Translations under genes and position numbers: made by a program
Source of the DNA: Pinguiococcus pyrenoidosus
Lineage: Eukaryota; Sar; Pinguiophyceae; Pinguiochrysidales; Pinguiochrysidaceae
Direction: 5' to 3'
Assembly (NCBI GenBank): GCA_019677205.1
Contig: JAAMXY010000606.1
Coordinates: forward strand, 1 to 64,000
Length of the DNA: 64,000 bases
Notes under the pieces: generated by a model
Database searches by the model: none
Told to the model about the DNA's origin: nothing
The model's input: the letters and a program-made list of their open reading frames with translations, nothing else
In this document: piece by piece, positions 31,774-43,632 of the stretch
Layout of the letters: the number at the start of each line of letters is the position of its first letter
Numbering within the stretch: the first letter of the stretch is position 1

Positions 31774-33885
31774 ATGGAGTTGTCAAGACGGCGCAGGATG
31801 CTCTGTATCTGCGCCGCATGGCTGGGTCTGCTGGCGCTCTCCTCTTCCAAGACGTACAAGGAGCGGGTCGTGGAGCTGGAGGCGGAGAAAGCCGAGTTGC
31901 TGGTAAGCGCTCGCCCGCGGTGCTGCCAGCCAGGCGCCATGTGAACTCTTTCGTGCGCCCCGCAGAGGATGTACGAGGAGCTTCAAGCCAGACGAGGAGG
32001 TCTGCAGGTGCCAGGGACGCGCTGGCGAGAGGCGCTGGTGGTGAACAGAGAGGTGCGATCTGGGTATCGCTTCCAAATAGGGCTCTGCTTGCCTAAGCGC
32101 TCTGGCGGCGTCTCCAGGCGGCGCTTCGACGGGTGGCTTGGAACATGCCTCCGTTTCGAGGTCCGAGTAGCGCAGTGCTGCTGTCGCACGCCAGCGGCGG
32201 CCGCGGGTCCTTGAACAGCACCCTCCTGGAGTGCACCGAGGTGGACGTGGTGCTGGTGCATGCGCTGAAGGATCGGAACTGCCTGCTGGTCGCCGAGACG
32301 CCCAACGACGTGAACTCGGATCGGCTCCATCGCTACTTCCGGACGGAGGGCCAGATGCATGACTTCTACCCCGGCGCGTACAATGCACATGCGTTTCGGA
32401 AGGACACCTACAGATATGGGATCCACAAGCACAAGGAGGCGCAAGAGAGCCTCTCGGAGCTGATTACCTTCCTGCCAACGCTGGAGAAGGACCTGGAGAA
32501 GGCGCTGGCGGCGATGGCGAAGAACAAGGAGCCCATCATCGTGATGACGGTGAACGAGGGACAGGTCGATCTGCTGTTCAACTTCTTCTGCAGTACGAGG
32601 CGCTACGGGATTGACGCCTCGCGCCATTTGGTGTTCGCCTCCAGCGAAGCGCTCGCGAAGGACTTGAGGTGACGGCTTCTCTACAGCTTGCAGGTGGTCG
32701 CTGGATGCGTAGATTCTCTGACATACCATCTCCCTAAGGAAACTAGGGATCAAGGCGTACTACCACACCTCGTTCGGCGACTTTCCAGGTCAGGCCGCCA
32801 AGGCCTACGGTGACCGCACCTTCCACAAGATGATGAAGCTCAAGGTCCGGCGATCGAAGAAGCCTTCAGGTGCGGTGAAATCATGCGTCAACAGAGGAGT
32901 GATGGCCGCATTGCTCTCTCCGCGCAGATCCTGGCGCCGTACTTTGTGTCTCGCATGGGCTATCCGGTGCTTTTCCAAGACGTGGACCTCGTGTGGTTCA
33001 AGGACCCACTCGAGTACTTCGAAAAGGAAGCCGACCCGCTAGGTAGGAAGCCCTGCTGAGCTCCGGCGGCGCAAGAGTCCTTACAGAATCCTCACTGCCT
33101 CCGCAGTGGATGTTTTCTTCATGGACGACGGAGCCCGATCACTTCGCTTCAGTCCATATGCGGCCAACTCGGGCTTCTTCTTCTCCCGAGCAGGTGCAGC
33201 CTTGCGTGCCTTGCGTGCCTTTGCGGGCCAACAGCCTCGCATCTCACCGGAAACCAACGCAGGGATGCGGTCGACGCTGTTCTACTGGGAGAGCCTGCTG
33301 CAGGGAGAGTACTTCCTGCGGGGCTTCACGACGAGTCACCAGGAGGTGATAACCAGGGCGCTGCTGGAGACGGAGGGGCGCTTCGGGATGATTTCCGAGA
33401 CGCTTCCGATCCGAGAGTTCGTGTCAGGGCAGCAGTACCACCGGAACAAGACATATATGGAAGAGATCCGCGAAACAAAGCGACTCCCCTGGGTCATGCA
33501 CTACTGCTGGACGCTCTCGAGGGTGAGTGCACGCGAATCGTCGCATCATGAAGAAGGCGTGACGAACCCGAAATTGCTGCAGATCGCGAAGGCGCAGTAC
33601 ATGCGAATCATGGGCCATTGGTTCTTGGCGAAGAAGTACGATCGCTTCTTGGACAAGCTGGTAACGACATCGACTTCCGAAGCTTCTGGCAGCAAACGCT
33701 CAGCGATCCGCATGATGACCTTTGCTTTTTCGGATCTGCCTTGCTACACCCAGGCGCTCAAGTTCGTAGCTGACCATCCGGGCACGAAGCTTCAGAACAT
33801 CCCCGCCGAATACGTCGACTCCAATCTGGACTGGAAAGCCATTCGCAGCGACGACCTGAAGTCTTGGAAAGACGTGTGTGCCTAG
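31774..33885 (+). CDS. Secreted/Golgi nucleotide-diphospho-sugar glycosyltransferase (paralog 2)
   Basis: Nine exons fit in frame: 31774-31902, 31966-32052, 32118-32668, 32739-32844, 32928-33042, 33107-33193, 33263-33522, 33583-33660 and 33754-33885, about 514 aa. The start could also be 31762. The N-terminus is a hydrophobic signal sequence (MLCICAAWLGLLALSSS) and a short coiled segment. The DxD motif lies in MGYPVLFQDVDLVWFKDP, with FFMDDGARSLRFSPYAANS and WVMHYCWTLSR following as in paralog 1. Four consecutive exons have exactly the same lengths as in paralog 1 (106, 87, 260 and 78 nt, one differing exon between the first two). Three introns happen to be multiples of three, so a naive ORF reads through them. 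Confidence 0.85.
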
Positions 33886-34163
33886 AGAGGCGCCTCCGGC
33901 CCAACGCTACCAGGCTTCGGCTAAGCTTTTTTCGTGCAAGTCCAACTAGGTTAGAAATTCATGCGGGCGCGAAGGCCCTGACCGTTGCTTTTCTGCCAAA
34001 GATCTTTCCGCTCCATTTTCCCGCCAGAACGCCACAACGCCACACCAAGCGCTTCTGCACTCCCCCAAGCCCTTTCCACATCTTCCACAGTTTGGAGTGG
34101 CTGGGACGGCGGCGCTTCAGACAGCTCTTATTAGCATCTTCCTGCAGCTGTGTCCCTTTCAAA
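33886..34163. other. Short same-strand intergenic gap
   Basis: The gap lies between glycosyltransferase 2 and the RING gene, the first same-strand neighbours in the window. It contains a pyrimidine-rich stretch near 34000-34090 and no coding motif. Confidence 0.35.
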
Positions 34164-35373
34164 ATGCAGCGGAGTCGCGCGGCGGACGAAAACAAGCCGC
34201 AAAATGGACGTTACGCTGCGCGAAGAAGCTTCGGAAGCTACGGCGTTCCTCCAGGCTTCGAAGACAAGGTGGTAAAGGGCGCGGAAGAGGCGCAGAAGAG
34301 TGTGAAGGAGCCGTCTCCGGTGGTGGAAACCCCCGCGCAGAGTACTCCGCAGCCTTTCGGTGCTCGCAACTCGGCTTCCAGAGCTCCGGAGCTGAAGATC
34401 CCATCTCTAAGACGACGCTTCCCCAGCGCTCGAGACAGAGATGGCGGGGTGGAGACCCCTAAGGAAGAGCTGACTTTTGAAACACCCGTGGCAGAGTCGT
34501 CTTGTCCGGCCACGCCGAGGATGTGGACCCCTTTCCGCTCCGACGAGGAGGACAAGGACGAAGAGGCAGGCCAGCAAGACGCAGAAGCCGAGGACCAAAA
34601 GGAGGAGGAAGAAAGCTCGCAAGAGGCCAAGAGTGAAGAGGTCGCAGAAGAGGAGGAGAAAGAGACGGAGACGGCGACCGAGACGGAGGCCGAGCGCTTG
34701 GCGCGAGAGCTGCAGGAGTCGGAAGCGCTGGCTCGAGAGCTCATGGCCGAAGAGGCGATGCATGCATACTCCATGGCCCAGGAGGCCCTTCTAGCGAACG
34801 CGGATCAGTACAGTGAGGCAGATTTGCAGGTGCGTCTCGCAAAAGCGATCAGGGCCAATCGGCCGAAGCTGACGCGTCTCGATTCAGCTTCTGCGGGCCA
34901 TGGTCGCCGAAGAGGCGCCCGACGCGGAAGACCTGGATGAGAGCGCATCTGAAGAGGACGATAACGTGAACTCGGAGGATCTGGACTACGATCGACTGCT
35001 GCAGCTGGGAGAGGTGCGTGGACGGCTGCCGTCGAAGGCGTGGGGAAAGCACCCGAGTCACGATGCGTTCTCCGTCGCTGCGCAGGTGCTTGGCGACGTG
35101 CGAGAAGAGCGCTGGCGCGAGCGAGCTGAAGCGGCAATCCGTCGACTGCCCGTCCGCGAGTACACCAAGGAGCTTTCGGAGCCTCCCACCTACAACAATA
35201 GTCGATGCGTCGTCTGCCAGTGCGACTTCGAGGACAAGGAGAAGGTCCGCATCCTGCCTTGCTCGCACTTCTTCCACGTCGACTGCGTCGACGAGTGGCT
35301 TCGGCGCAAGGACACCTGTCCGTGCTGCATGAAGTCCATCGAGGAGACTCCCGAGGAGCACAGGGCGTCGTAG
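34164..35373 (+). CDS. RING-H2-type E3 ubiquitin ligase
   Basis: Exons 34164-34829 and 34888-35373 give about 383 aa if the second exon has no further intron (a GTGCGT...GCAG segment at 35015-35085 could be spliced out in frame). The N-terminal 220 residues are disordered, with a very acidic Glu-rich block (about 125-185) followed by a helix of repeated ARELQESEALARELM type. The C-terminus holds a RING-H2 finger: CVVCQCDFEDKEKVRILPC, SHFFHVDCVDEWL, CPCCM. This resembles plant RLIM/BCA2-type ligases. The substrate is unknown. It sits inside the carbohydrate-enzyme block without evident functional link. Confidence 0.85.
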
Positions 35374-35568
35374 TACCGAAGCGCCTCTCAGCAAGGCGCA
35401 GAGTCGTAGCCAACGCGACGCCGGATTTCTGCCGCGACTTTCATTGGATCAAGGAATGACGAGTTTTGTGCATCTTTCCCGTCTTGTTATCATCGCTGGA
35501 GTGTCTTCGCGTCTTCGCTTCTGTCCGGCGTTTCAGCCGCTTCGCGCCGTTGTTTGGCGCCAAGAAGC

Positions 35569-38500
35569 ATGTTGACCGGTGGCGCGAGGCGCTACAGCCC
35601 CGCTGTCCACCGCGCGGTGAAGCGCAGCTGGAGAGGCTCTCAGATCGTGTCTCCGCTGCCACAGCTTCTGCTGCTGGCGGTGTGCGCGTGGAGCCTTTTC
35701 ATGCTCTTGGCGCACGGAGACGGCGGCATTTCTCACCGGGAGGACGCCAAAGAGCTTCTCTTCTCGTTTTCTCCGACGCTCAGCTTCGAGAATGACTGGC
35801 GCAAGGCCTACGAAGCCTTCCTGTCCTCGGTAAGCGCCATGGGCGCCCATCCGCGCCGTCTTCCGTTGAGGCGCTCAGCCCTGCCTCGCCCAGAAGGACC
35901 ATGAGGAAGCGGCAGTGGAAGAGGCGCGCGTGCAGCGGCATCTGGATGCCACTGGGAGGACCTGGGAAGAAGATCTGCGGAAGTTTGACGACGGGTTTCT
36001 GCCGCATACCAACGGTAAAGATGCAAACTTGACGACCCGAAGGTCGGAATCGACCGCTCATGGGTGCGTGGCAGGTATGATGGTCTACAGCTTCTGGCCG
36101 CGCAGCTCGGAGGACTTCTCCGCGCTGAACTTCGCTGCCTTTGAGTCCGTGCTGCATACTCTCCCGGCTGCGGAGCACCATTTCTTCGTGTTTGCTCCGC
36201 AGCAGGCCCGGGTAAGGCCGAAGACACAAGAAAGCCAAGCAATCACCGCTGATGTGCTGAATACGATACCTGCGCATCCCTGCAGAACTACAAGTATGGC
36301 GACTCCTTGAGCCGGGTGTTCTTCGAGAAGTACAGAATACGGGGATACAAGGTCCGCATGCGTCATCTCAACGCAGACCGAGGGCCTTACTTGCCGCCAG
36401 AGCGGCACAAGGACGCGAATGGTATGTACCATGATGGCTTTGCACGAGGGTCTCCCAGAGGATTTTTTCTGACTCGAAAACAATGCGATGCTCTTCACGG
36501 CACCAGTCAAGGAATCGCTCCTACACAATCTGGGACAGGTGCTGCCCAACGGGTCACCGAGGGGGCAGGGAAAGATGCCGGGTGTCAGGTACTCGCTGGT
36601 CGCAAGACGCGTAGCTCAGCGTCTGCCCTCATGCGCGCTTCCTCCTCAGATGGTGGCGGGCGTATCGCAAGTCTAGCTTCACCTTCCGCGACAAGGTGCC
36701 TTTCTCCGATTTCAAGAAAGTCCACACCTTCAGGTGCTTTGCCGGGAAGCGAAGGATACAACCGCCGAACCCCTCCGAAACCCGCTAACACGCGCTCGCA
36801 ACATCGTATCCTGGAAAAATGAAACTCATAGAGTGCATCCGAGGGAGATCCTGTTCTCCGTGGCGTATCATCTTTATATCACGGGCGGCCTTTTCCATGA
36901 TTATACCTTCCTGCTTCAAGGCTCTGGGATTCACGAAGCTTTCCATAACAAGGTACCTTGCCTTCCGGGAGCCCCCCCCCCAACTCGTTCGCTTAGTTTG
37001 TTGCTTCGTCTTCGTGTCCCAGAGAGGTGTGCCGTTCTACTGGATCAATGGAGAGTGTGGGGACAGCCGTGAGGATGGCTGGATCGAAGGTACGGCAGCT
37101 GGAAGCTCAATCCATCATCGCTCCCAATCATTCGTTTTTGTCGACAAGCTTCAACAAAGCGCCGCGTGCACCTTCGCTTTCCCCAGGGGAATCGTACCTG
37201 CTCGTCTCGCCGCGACCTGAAATGCCGGAGTATCGATGCATCCTGGAGATGTACGATAACTTCGGCACGAAGCCACGGGAGACTTCTGGGGAGGACGCCT
37301 TGCTTGCCGCTTGCGTCCTGCCCGATTCCGTGCCGGCGGTCGCGTCGGAAACGATCACGCAAATACACGAACGAGGCGGCTGCGCTAAGCTGCTGATTTC
37401 CAAATGCTTTGAGCAGCCTCGAGAGGATCTGGTCGTGATTCCGACCAACGCGTGTAGCAACGCGACCGAAGCTGGCTTCCGGCACCTGGAGATCGACGGG
37501 CGAACTGCGCCGATTCCGCGCACCCCAGGCGCATCTCCAGCTCGCATGCTTTTCTGGCTGGGCCGAGTTGGAGTGACGGGTCATTGGGCGCCCCTCGAGG
37601 CCAGCACAATACTACCGGCAGCGATCCGATCAAGCAGAGCACGGCGGTACAGGAATCCGTCCAACATCTTCGGCCTTCTCGATGGCAACACGTCGACATG
37701 CAGTTGGCACGCCAATCGCGACTGCCGCCACTTCAACTCGTTCCTCCAGGAGAACTTCCGTAGCCTTCACGAGCGGGTTCCGCGTGCGCCAGAGATCGTC
37801 CGAGCTTTCCAAGCCGCTTCCGTGAAGTGCGCACCAACTGTGATCCTTCCCGGAGCTCAGAAAGGTACAGAACCCCGCGACAAGATCAACGTCAAGCAGG
37901 AGAATGCGTCAAGTCTCAACGGCCTTCTTCCCAACCGCCAAAAGGAGCCTCTACGTTTGCCTGGGGTCTCATCGAGTCGCATCCTCTACTTCTACCGGCC
38001 GTGAGAGGAAAGGTATAGAATCCAGCGTTCGCGCCTCTTCACAGCTGGGCGCTTCTTACGCCGCTGCGACACCCCAGGGCTTCAAAGAGACGGGCGTCTA
38101 TGCTGACCCGCGCTTGGTGCCCCCTGCCGCGCTGACAGGCGGAAACCCCGCCGATTTTCTGTCGTCCCATGCCGTGACTTCCCACGACAAGGCCTTCTTT
38201 GACGTCGTTCACGCCTTTCCAACGATTCAAGAAGGCGAGCCTTTCGTCACCGGAGACGGAACGGTGAGGGAGCGAAACCAACCGAGCGGTGCCATCCTGC
38301 CTGACCACGCGACGCAGGTCACGTACATGATGAATCGCGGAACACCCTTTCAGCTGAGAACGGATCAGCCAGGCCTCAAGATCGTGTTTGCCCTGCGGGA
38401 CCCCGTGGAGCGGTTGTGGAGGTACACTCGTTTGGGGATTTCAAGTAGCGCTGCACACCTCTGAGCCCGTTTCCCGTCTCTCGTGCGCACGATAGCGACT

Positions 38501-39684
38501 ACCGCTTCCTCTTTCAGCACCGAGAAGGCAAAGGGCCTGCCCACTACTTTGACAACCTGGCAGCAGCTGGTGACGACATCCTTGATCATGCTTGCGAGGC
38601 TGGTTTCCTTCTCTGAAGGGATTGGTTCTCTTTTCCGCCAGGGATGGAGGCCTGGACTGCTTGCTTTGCATCGCTGGCGCAGGAAGCTCGGAATACGTCC
38701 CAAGACCTTCCTGTCCCGCCGGACAGCCTGGAAAACATCGAAGTCAAGCTGAGCGGGCAGTCAGCGATCTCACTGGAGTTGTTTCGGCAAGTCTTCTTCG
38801 ACTTGCGCGCCTTGACGGGGGCTGCTGCAATCAGAGCTTGCGGAGACGTGCGACGACACCGATTCGTCAACCGGTAAGCGCAAAACCAGCTACTCCAAGT
38901 CCTCGACGTCAGGCTGATGCTGCTGCCAACAGGTCGCTCTACGCACCGCAAGTCTTTCACTGGCTGCGCATATTTGGTAAGGAGCTTCTCGTAGCGTCCG
39001 CGAGTCCTTCTTGGCCATTTCCCCCCTTTCCTGCGCTGCCTTTAATCCAAAAGAAACCCCGCACTTCAGGGGCTGAGAACATCAAGATCGTGACGCTGGA
39101 GAGGATCTCCAGCGAAGGGCGAGCGCAAGTACTGAGTGAGGTAAGGTGTCAAGCTCGCATCCATGCAAACGATCCTGACTGAAGCTCTGATCACTTTGCC
39201 GTCCATCAGATATTCGACTTCTTGGGTCTCTGCAGAGGAGAAGGCGTCGTCTTGTCCTCTGGTTCAGGTCTGAGCCATGTTGGAGTAATGACGGACTGCC
39301 AGCGGCGTTTTTCATCTCCTCGTCTTTTCAGGGTCTGCAAGGCACTTGAAGATCAACCCAAAGATGCAGCGCAATGCGACGCCCGAAAAGAAGATTCCGA
39401 AAGAGTACCAGATGTCGGAGTTGGCGTTCGAGGCGTTGCACAACTTTTACTCTGGCTTCAACGAGGTGTTATTTCTCTTGGCAGGTAGGTGCTCCGGAGA
39501 TCTGGAAAGCCGTCCCGCACATCCTTGGCCTTGCTGATTCGTCAACCCCTGCGTAGGCGAGAGATACGAATGGGGCCCGGAATACTTTAGAGGTCGGCAT
39601 AGATTTCCGGCGAAAGATGCTGAGGGAGCAGATCGGAAGGTTTACGCTGGGAAGGCACAGCGAAGGCCGTGGCAGCAGGGCTAG
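35569..39684 (+). CDS. Glycosyltransferase-like / sulfotransferase fusion protein A
   Basis: A type-II membrane protein: a basic N-terminus, then an anchor (PLPQLLLLAVCAWSLFMLLA, about residues 32-51). About 18 exons are read. Early ones are 35569-35829, 35894-36014, 36075-36211, 36286-36421, later 36832-36952 and 37187-37864; the stop is at 39682-39684. The N-terminal half resembles GT32-type transferases (MMVYSFWPRSSEDFSALN, ESVLHTLPAAEHHFFVF, then ITGGLFHDYTFLL at the place of the usual GG-x-x-x-D-x-D). The C-terminal half is a PAPS sulfotransferase: PTVILPGAQKGASTFAWGLI (5'-phosphosulfate loop) and KIVFALRDPVERLWSDYRF (3'-phosphate motif). The region around 36422-36655 may hide another exon. 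GT activity is inferred; the sulfotransferase part is firmer. Confidence 0.75.
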
Positions 39685-40333
39685 CCACTTGCTATCCGGA
39701 GAGAGGGTCTGAGATGCAGTCTTGTGCGGTCGTTGTCGAGGAGCTCGAGGCATTGGAGCCTGCGTACCATCGAAGCCTTTCGCCAGATCACGTCAGAAGT
39801 GGAGGCAGCGGGAATGAGCGAGCGATGAGCGATGAGCGATGAGCAATGAGCGATGAACCAAGTCGAGCGCTTCGGAATTGGCAACGGTCTTCGCGCGAAG
39901 CACAGAGCCCTCCCGAGTCCCACGAATCTCATAGAACTTCAACTGTGATCGTCTCTATGTATTCATACATACATATATACTGTGTATATCATAGTGATTT
40001 TCAATCTGTGCCGAGCGCATTTTATCATGACAGACGGAGGAGCTTTCGGGAACTCTTCGTCGAATCTTCGCCGCTTGGCGCGCGCCGCGGTGCTGCCTCC
40101 GTGATGTCTGCGCAGCTTGACAGCGTGCGCAGTCTCTTTAGAGCGATGCGTCGCTAAGGTTTCTACGCGTCGAAGCGAGGCAATGGGACTAGGCAAGGCC
40201 TCCAGCAGCGCCTCGATTCTTGCCTAGTCAAAGAATCCAATCCTGGGCCCGTCTCCTGCCACATACCCTTCACAAGCACGCTCGATATGCTTGCCTAGGC
40301 GCGGGTCCAAGCAATTTCAGCCTTCGGTGCACG
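39685..40333. other. Intergenic region between the two fusion genes
   Basis: It contains a GAGCGAT-type repeat at 39816-39857 (GAGCGATGAGCGATGAGC) and an AT-rich, partly palindromic stretch at about 39950-40010 (TACATACATATATACTGTG). No coding sequence is supported. It should hold the promoter of fusion gene B. Confidence 0.5.
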
Positions 40334-43300
40334 ATGCGCTTTGTCCTTGGCTTCGTCCTCTGCGCGGCCTTTCCAGCCTGTGGCAAAGCCCTTCCATTCG
40401 AGGAGGTAACGCCTCTTCTTGCCTTGAGCTGGGGCAGGGAGACGTAGGGCCCGGGGAGCAAAACGTGTAGGGATTTGACGCGAGTCTTCGGGTAATATTC
40501 CTTCACCTCAGGACGACGTTGGGGTCCAGCTGGAGAGAGAACGCTTTCAGAGACACGCCTCCTTTGATACCGTCGCTGCGGAGGTTGAAGCCTTTGGCAC
40601 GGGGAGCAAGTATCCACCTAGCACAGGTGCTGAGCCAGGAGTGACGGCGACGCCGGGACCTTGGAAATGGCTTTCCTCACGCTCCATGGTTGGCAGGGCT
40701 GCAAGTGTACAGCTTCTGGGCCTGGGGGTCGGACAGTCTGTCGCCCATCAACTACGGCGCGCTGGAGTCGGTGCTACATGCACTACCTGCTGCAGAGCAC
40801 TATTTCATGGTCTTTGCGAGCCCGAGAGCCAGGGTACGAGAATCACAAGTCGGCAAAAGCAAGTCTCAAGCCAGGCCCAGGCGGCTGACCCTTGGCTCCC
40901 GTACAAGGCCTACAGCTTTGCAGACATGCTTAGCCGCACCCACTTTAGCAAGTATCAGACCCGAGGATACAAGATCGTGCATCGTCTGGTGAATGTGCAT
41001 GACGCGTGGATGGCTCCGGACATGCCGCGCCTAAGCGACGACACCTCAGGTATGCCAAGCCGTCGATGATGAGAAGGCTGGGCAACAATCATCCGACTCC
41101 GACTTCCAGCCCCAGACGACGCCGAGACAGCGCTCCGCATTGCGACGAGCGCCGGACCGGGACGAAAGTGAGTTGGTGAAGGGCTTCGGCACGCAGCAAA
41201 CTAAACTACGAGACAGTTGCAAAGCTCAGCCTTCTGTCGCTTCTCACGATGCATGCAAAGGTGGTGGAAGCTTGCGACGAAGAGCGGCCTGTCAACCTTT
41301 CCCAGAGACACGTCCTTCCGGGTCTTTTCTCGAACGCATCGATACAGGTCTGTGCCACCATGAGGAATCCAAGCTCGCCCTCCGTGAATGGGATGGGGAA
41401 AGAACCTTCCTACGTAGGCTCCCGCTTCGGTTTGGGCCAAAGTTTCCGCTGACACGATCTCTTCCTGCAGGGTCCATCCTCGAGATCTGCTCTTCGCGGT
41501 GCTGACGCACCTCTTCACAAGCGGGGGCCTCTTTCACGACTACACGTTTCTCTTCTACGGCGAAGCCGTAGGCGACTACTTCCACGACAAGGTAGTGCAC
41601 TCCATTCGAGTGGCGGCCGCAGCGCCCGCTCGCGTTCCGCTTGACTCAGCGTGAAGAGCCTTCGCAGGAGAACGGCAGCTTCCACTGGATAGGTGCTGGC
41701 AATGGAGAGATGCAGAAGGATGGCTGGGTGCAAGGTGCCGGCCCGGACGGATCGTCTGGTGGCATCCATGGCAGAGCCGAGGCTCATGATTTCCCTCTTT
41801 TCGTTTTGGGCATTTTTTTTCGGATCTTGTAGGAGAGTCTTACCTGATCTTTTCGCCGAAGAGCGGTGAGAGCGAGCTTCGGTGCATGCTCGACTTGTAC
41901 GACAAGTACGGCGTGGACGAAAAGCCGCCGTTCGTGGATCCCGAAGGCGCTAGCTTGTATCTCTGCTTGCGCATCGTGGATGACCAAGCATTTGCTGAAG
42001 CCGTCGGATGGGATGCCGATCTGACGCCGGAGGCCTGGGGGCGCATTCATGAGCACGGAGGCTGCGCGAAGCTCCTCTTCTCGCTCTGCTTCAGCGAGGT
42101 ATCGTCAGCTAACTCGACCCCAAACGTGTACTTGGCCGAGGAGATCCAGCAAGACTTGGAAACGCGCAACCTTGGCATGCTCTCCATCATCTGGTTGGGC
42201 CAGCAGGCGACCAACGGAGCGTGGGCGGCTCTTTCTGATTCCCCCTTGGCGGCAGCTTTCCGAAAGACGCGAGCGCGAACTTACGAGCATCCGTCCAACA
42301 TTTTTTCGCTCCTCCAGCGGACGGAGCAGACCGGCTGCTCCTGGGAGCGAAGCGTACCTTGTGACCATCACAAGTCCTTTCTCGTCACGGACATGGCCAT
42401 GAGCGAGAGCGACGTCATATATGATCCGGCGCTGGGCAATCCTTTCGCAGTGGCCCGGCAGAAATGCGCGCCCGCGTTCGTTGTGCCGGGGGCCATGAAG
42501 GGAGCGTCCACGTTCGTGTGGTCCTTGATCGAGTTGCATCCTCTGGTGGTACCCGCTCTCAGTGGCAAAGGCTTCAAAGAGACCGGGGCGTACACGGCGA
42601 GGGATTTGATGCCCGACGCCATCGTTGGCCCCAACGAGACGCAGCAGCCTCCGACCAGCCTTGGTGTCGCGTCGCTAGGATCCCACCAGAGAGCGTTGCA
42701 TGCGTTGGTCCACACCTTTCCGTACATCACCGAGGACGAGCCGTTCCTATCCGGGGATGGCACCGTGACGTACATGATGTCGAGAACAGTTCCCTTCCAG
42801 CTTGCGCTGGATCAGCCGAAGCTCAAGGTCGTCTTCGCGCTGCGAGATCCTGTGGAGAGAATGTGGAGCGGTTATCGCTTCGCGTTTCATGCATTGGCGA
42901 GGGAAGGCGAGAAAGGCTACTTCGACAACATCGCGAGAACGGGCCTGCGCTTCTGGGGGAGGTGCTTTCATGCCATCGCAGAGCAGCAGTGGATCGGCGG
43001 CGCCTTTCCAAAGACGCAAACGCGCCGAGGCTTTCCGCTGGGGTCGAGCGGCCTCAACGTTACCGTCTCGGTGTCCATGCTTGCGGAGCTGCTGTTCGGC
43101 CTGAAAAAGCACGTCCCCGCAGAGTGTCCGCACCACATGCGTGGGAAGTTCTTCGTGACTCAGTCGGTGTACGCACCTCAGATATGGAATTGGCAGCGAG
43201 TCCTCGGGCCAGACCAGATCAAGGTCGTGACGCTCGAAGAGCTCACGGGCGGGAACCAGGCCGAGCTTCTCGACAACCTGTACGACTTCCTTGGCCTCTG

Positions 43301-43547
43301 CCGTGGCTCCGGGGTAGTGCTCGATCCAAGGGAGGCAACGGAGAACTCCCTGATGATCAATCTGGACAACGTAGTTAGGAACCCAACGACCAAGCGCAGT
43401 TGGGGAAAGGAGCACGAAATGTCCGCGGCAGTCTTCCACGAGCTGCACAAGTTCTTCGAGCCCTTCAATGACATGCTGTACGAGCTCATCGGTCGAAAGC
43501 TGCCCTGGGGAGCAGACCGCTTCCGGGCAAAGTACGACTTCGGCTGA
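40334..43547 (+). CDS. Glycosyltransferase-like / sulfotransferase fusion protein B
   Basis: A paralog of fusion A, downstream on the same strand. Exon 1 (40334-40405) encodes a cleavable-looking signal (MRFVLGFVLCAAFPACGKA) instead of A's anchor. Then come 40512-40626, 40697-40833 (137 nt, same as A), 40908-41049, less certain exons to 41470, 41471-41591 (121 nt, same as A), 41668-41734 and one long last exon 41833-43547. The GT32-like part has LQVYSFWAWGSDSLSPINYG and TSGGLFHDYTFLF. The sulfotransferase part has FVVPGAMKGASTFVWSLIEL and KVVFALRDPVERMWSGYRF, later APQIWNWQRVLG and EELTGGNQAELLDNLYDFLG. The 570-codon last exon corresponds to eleven exons in A. Confidence 0.78.
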
Positions 43548-43632
43548 AGCAGCAGCGAGCTGAACAAGCGCAGGTTCTACACGCTTGTTCGCAGGGTTGA
43601 GAAATAGCAAGCAATCCCTTCTGTCTAATATC

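Noticed and set aside
42464-43378. A 304-codon plus frame in fusion gene B
   Set aside because: Out of frame with the sulfotransferase motifs and Arg-rich throughout; a shadow.
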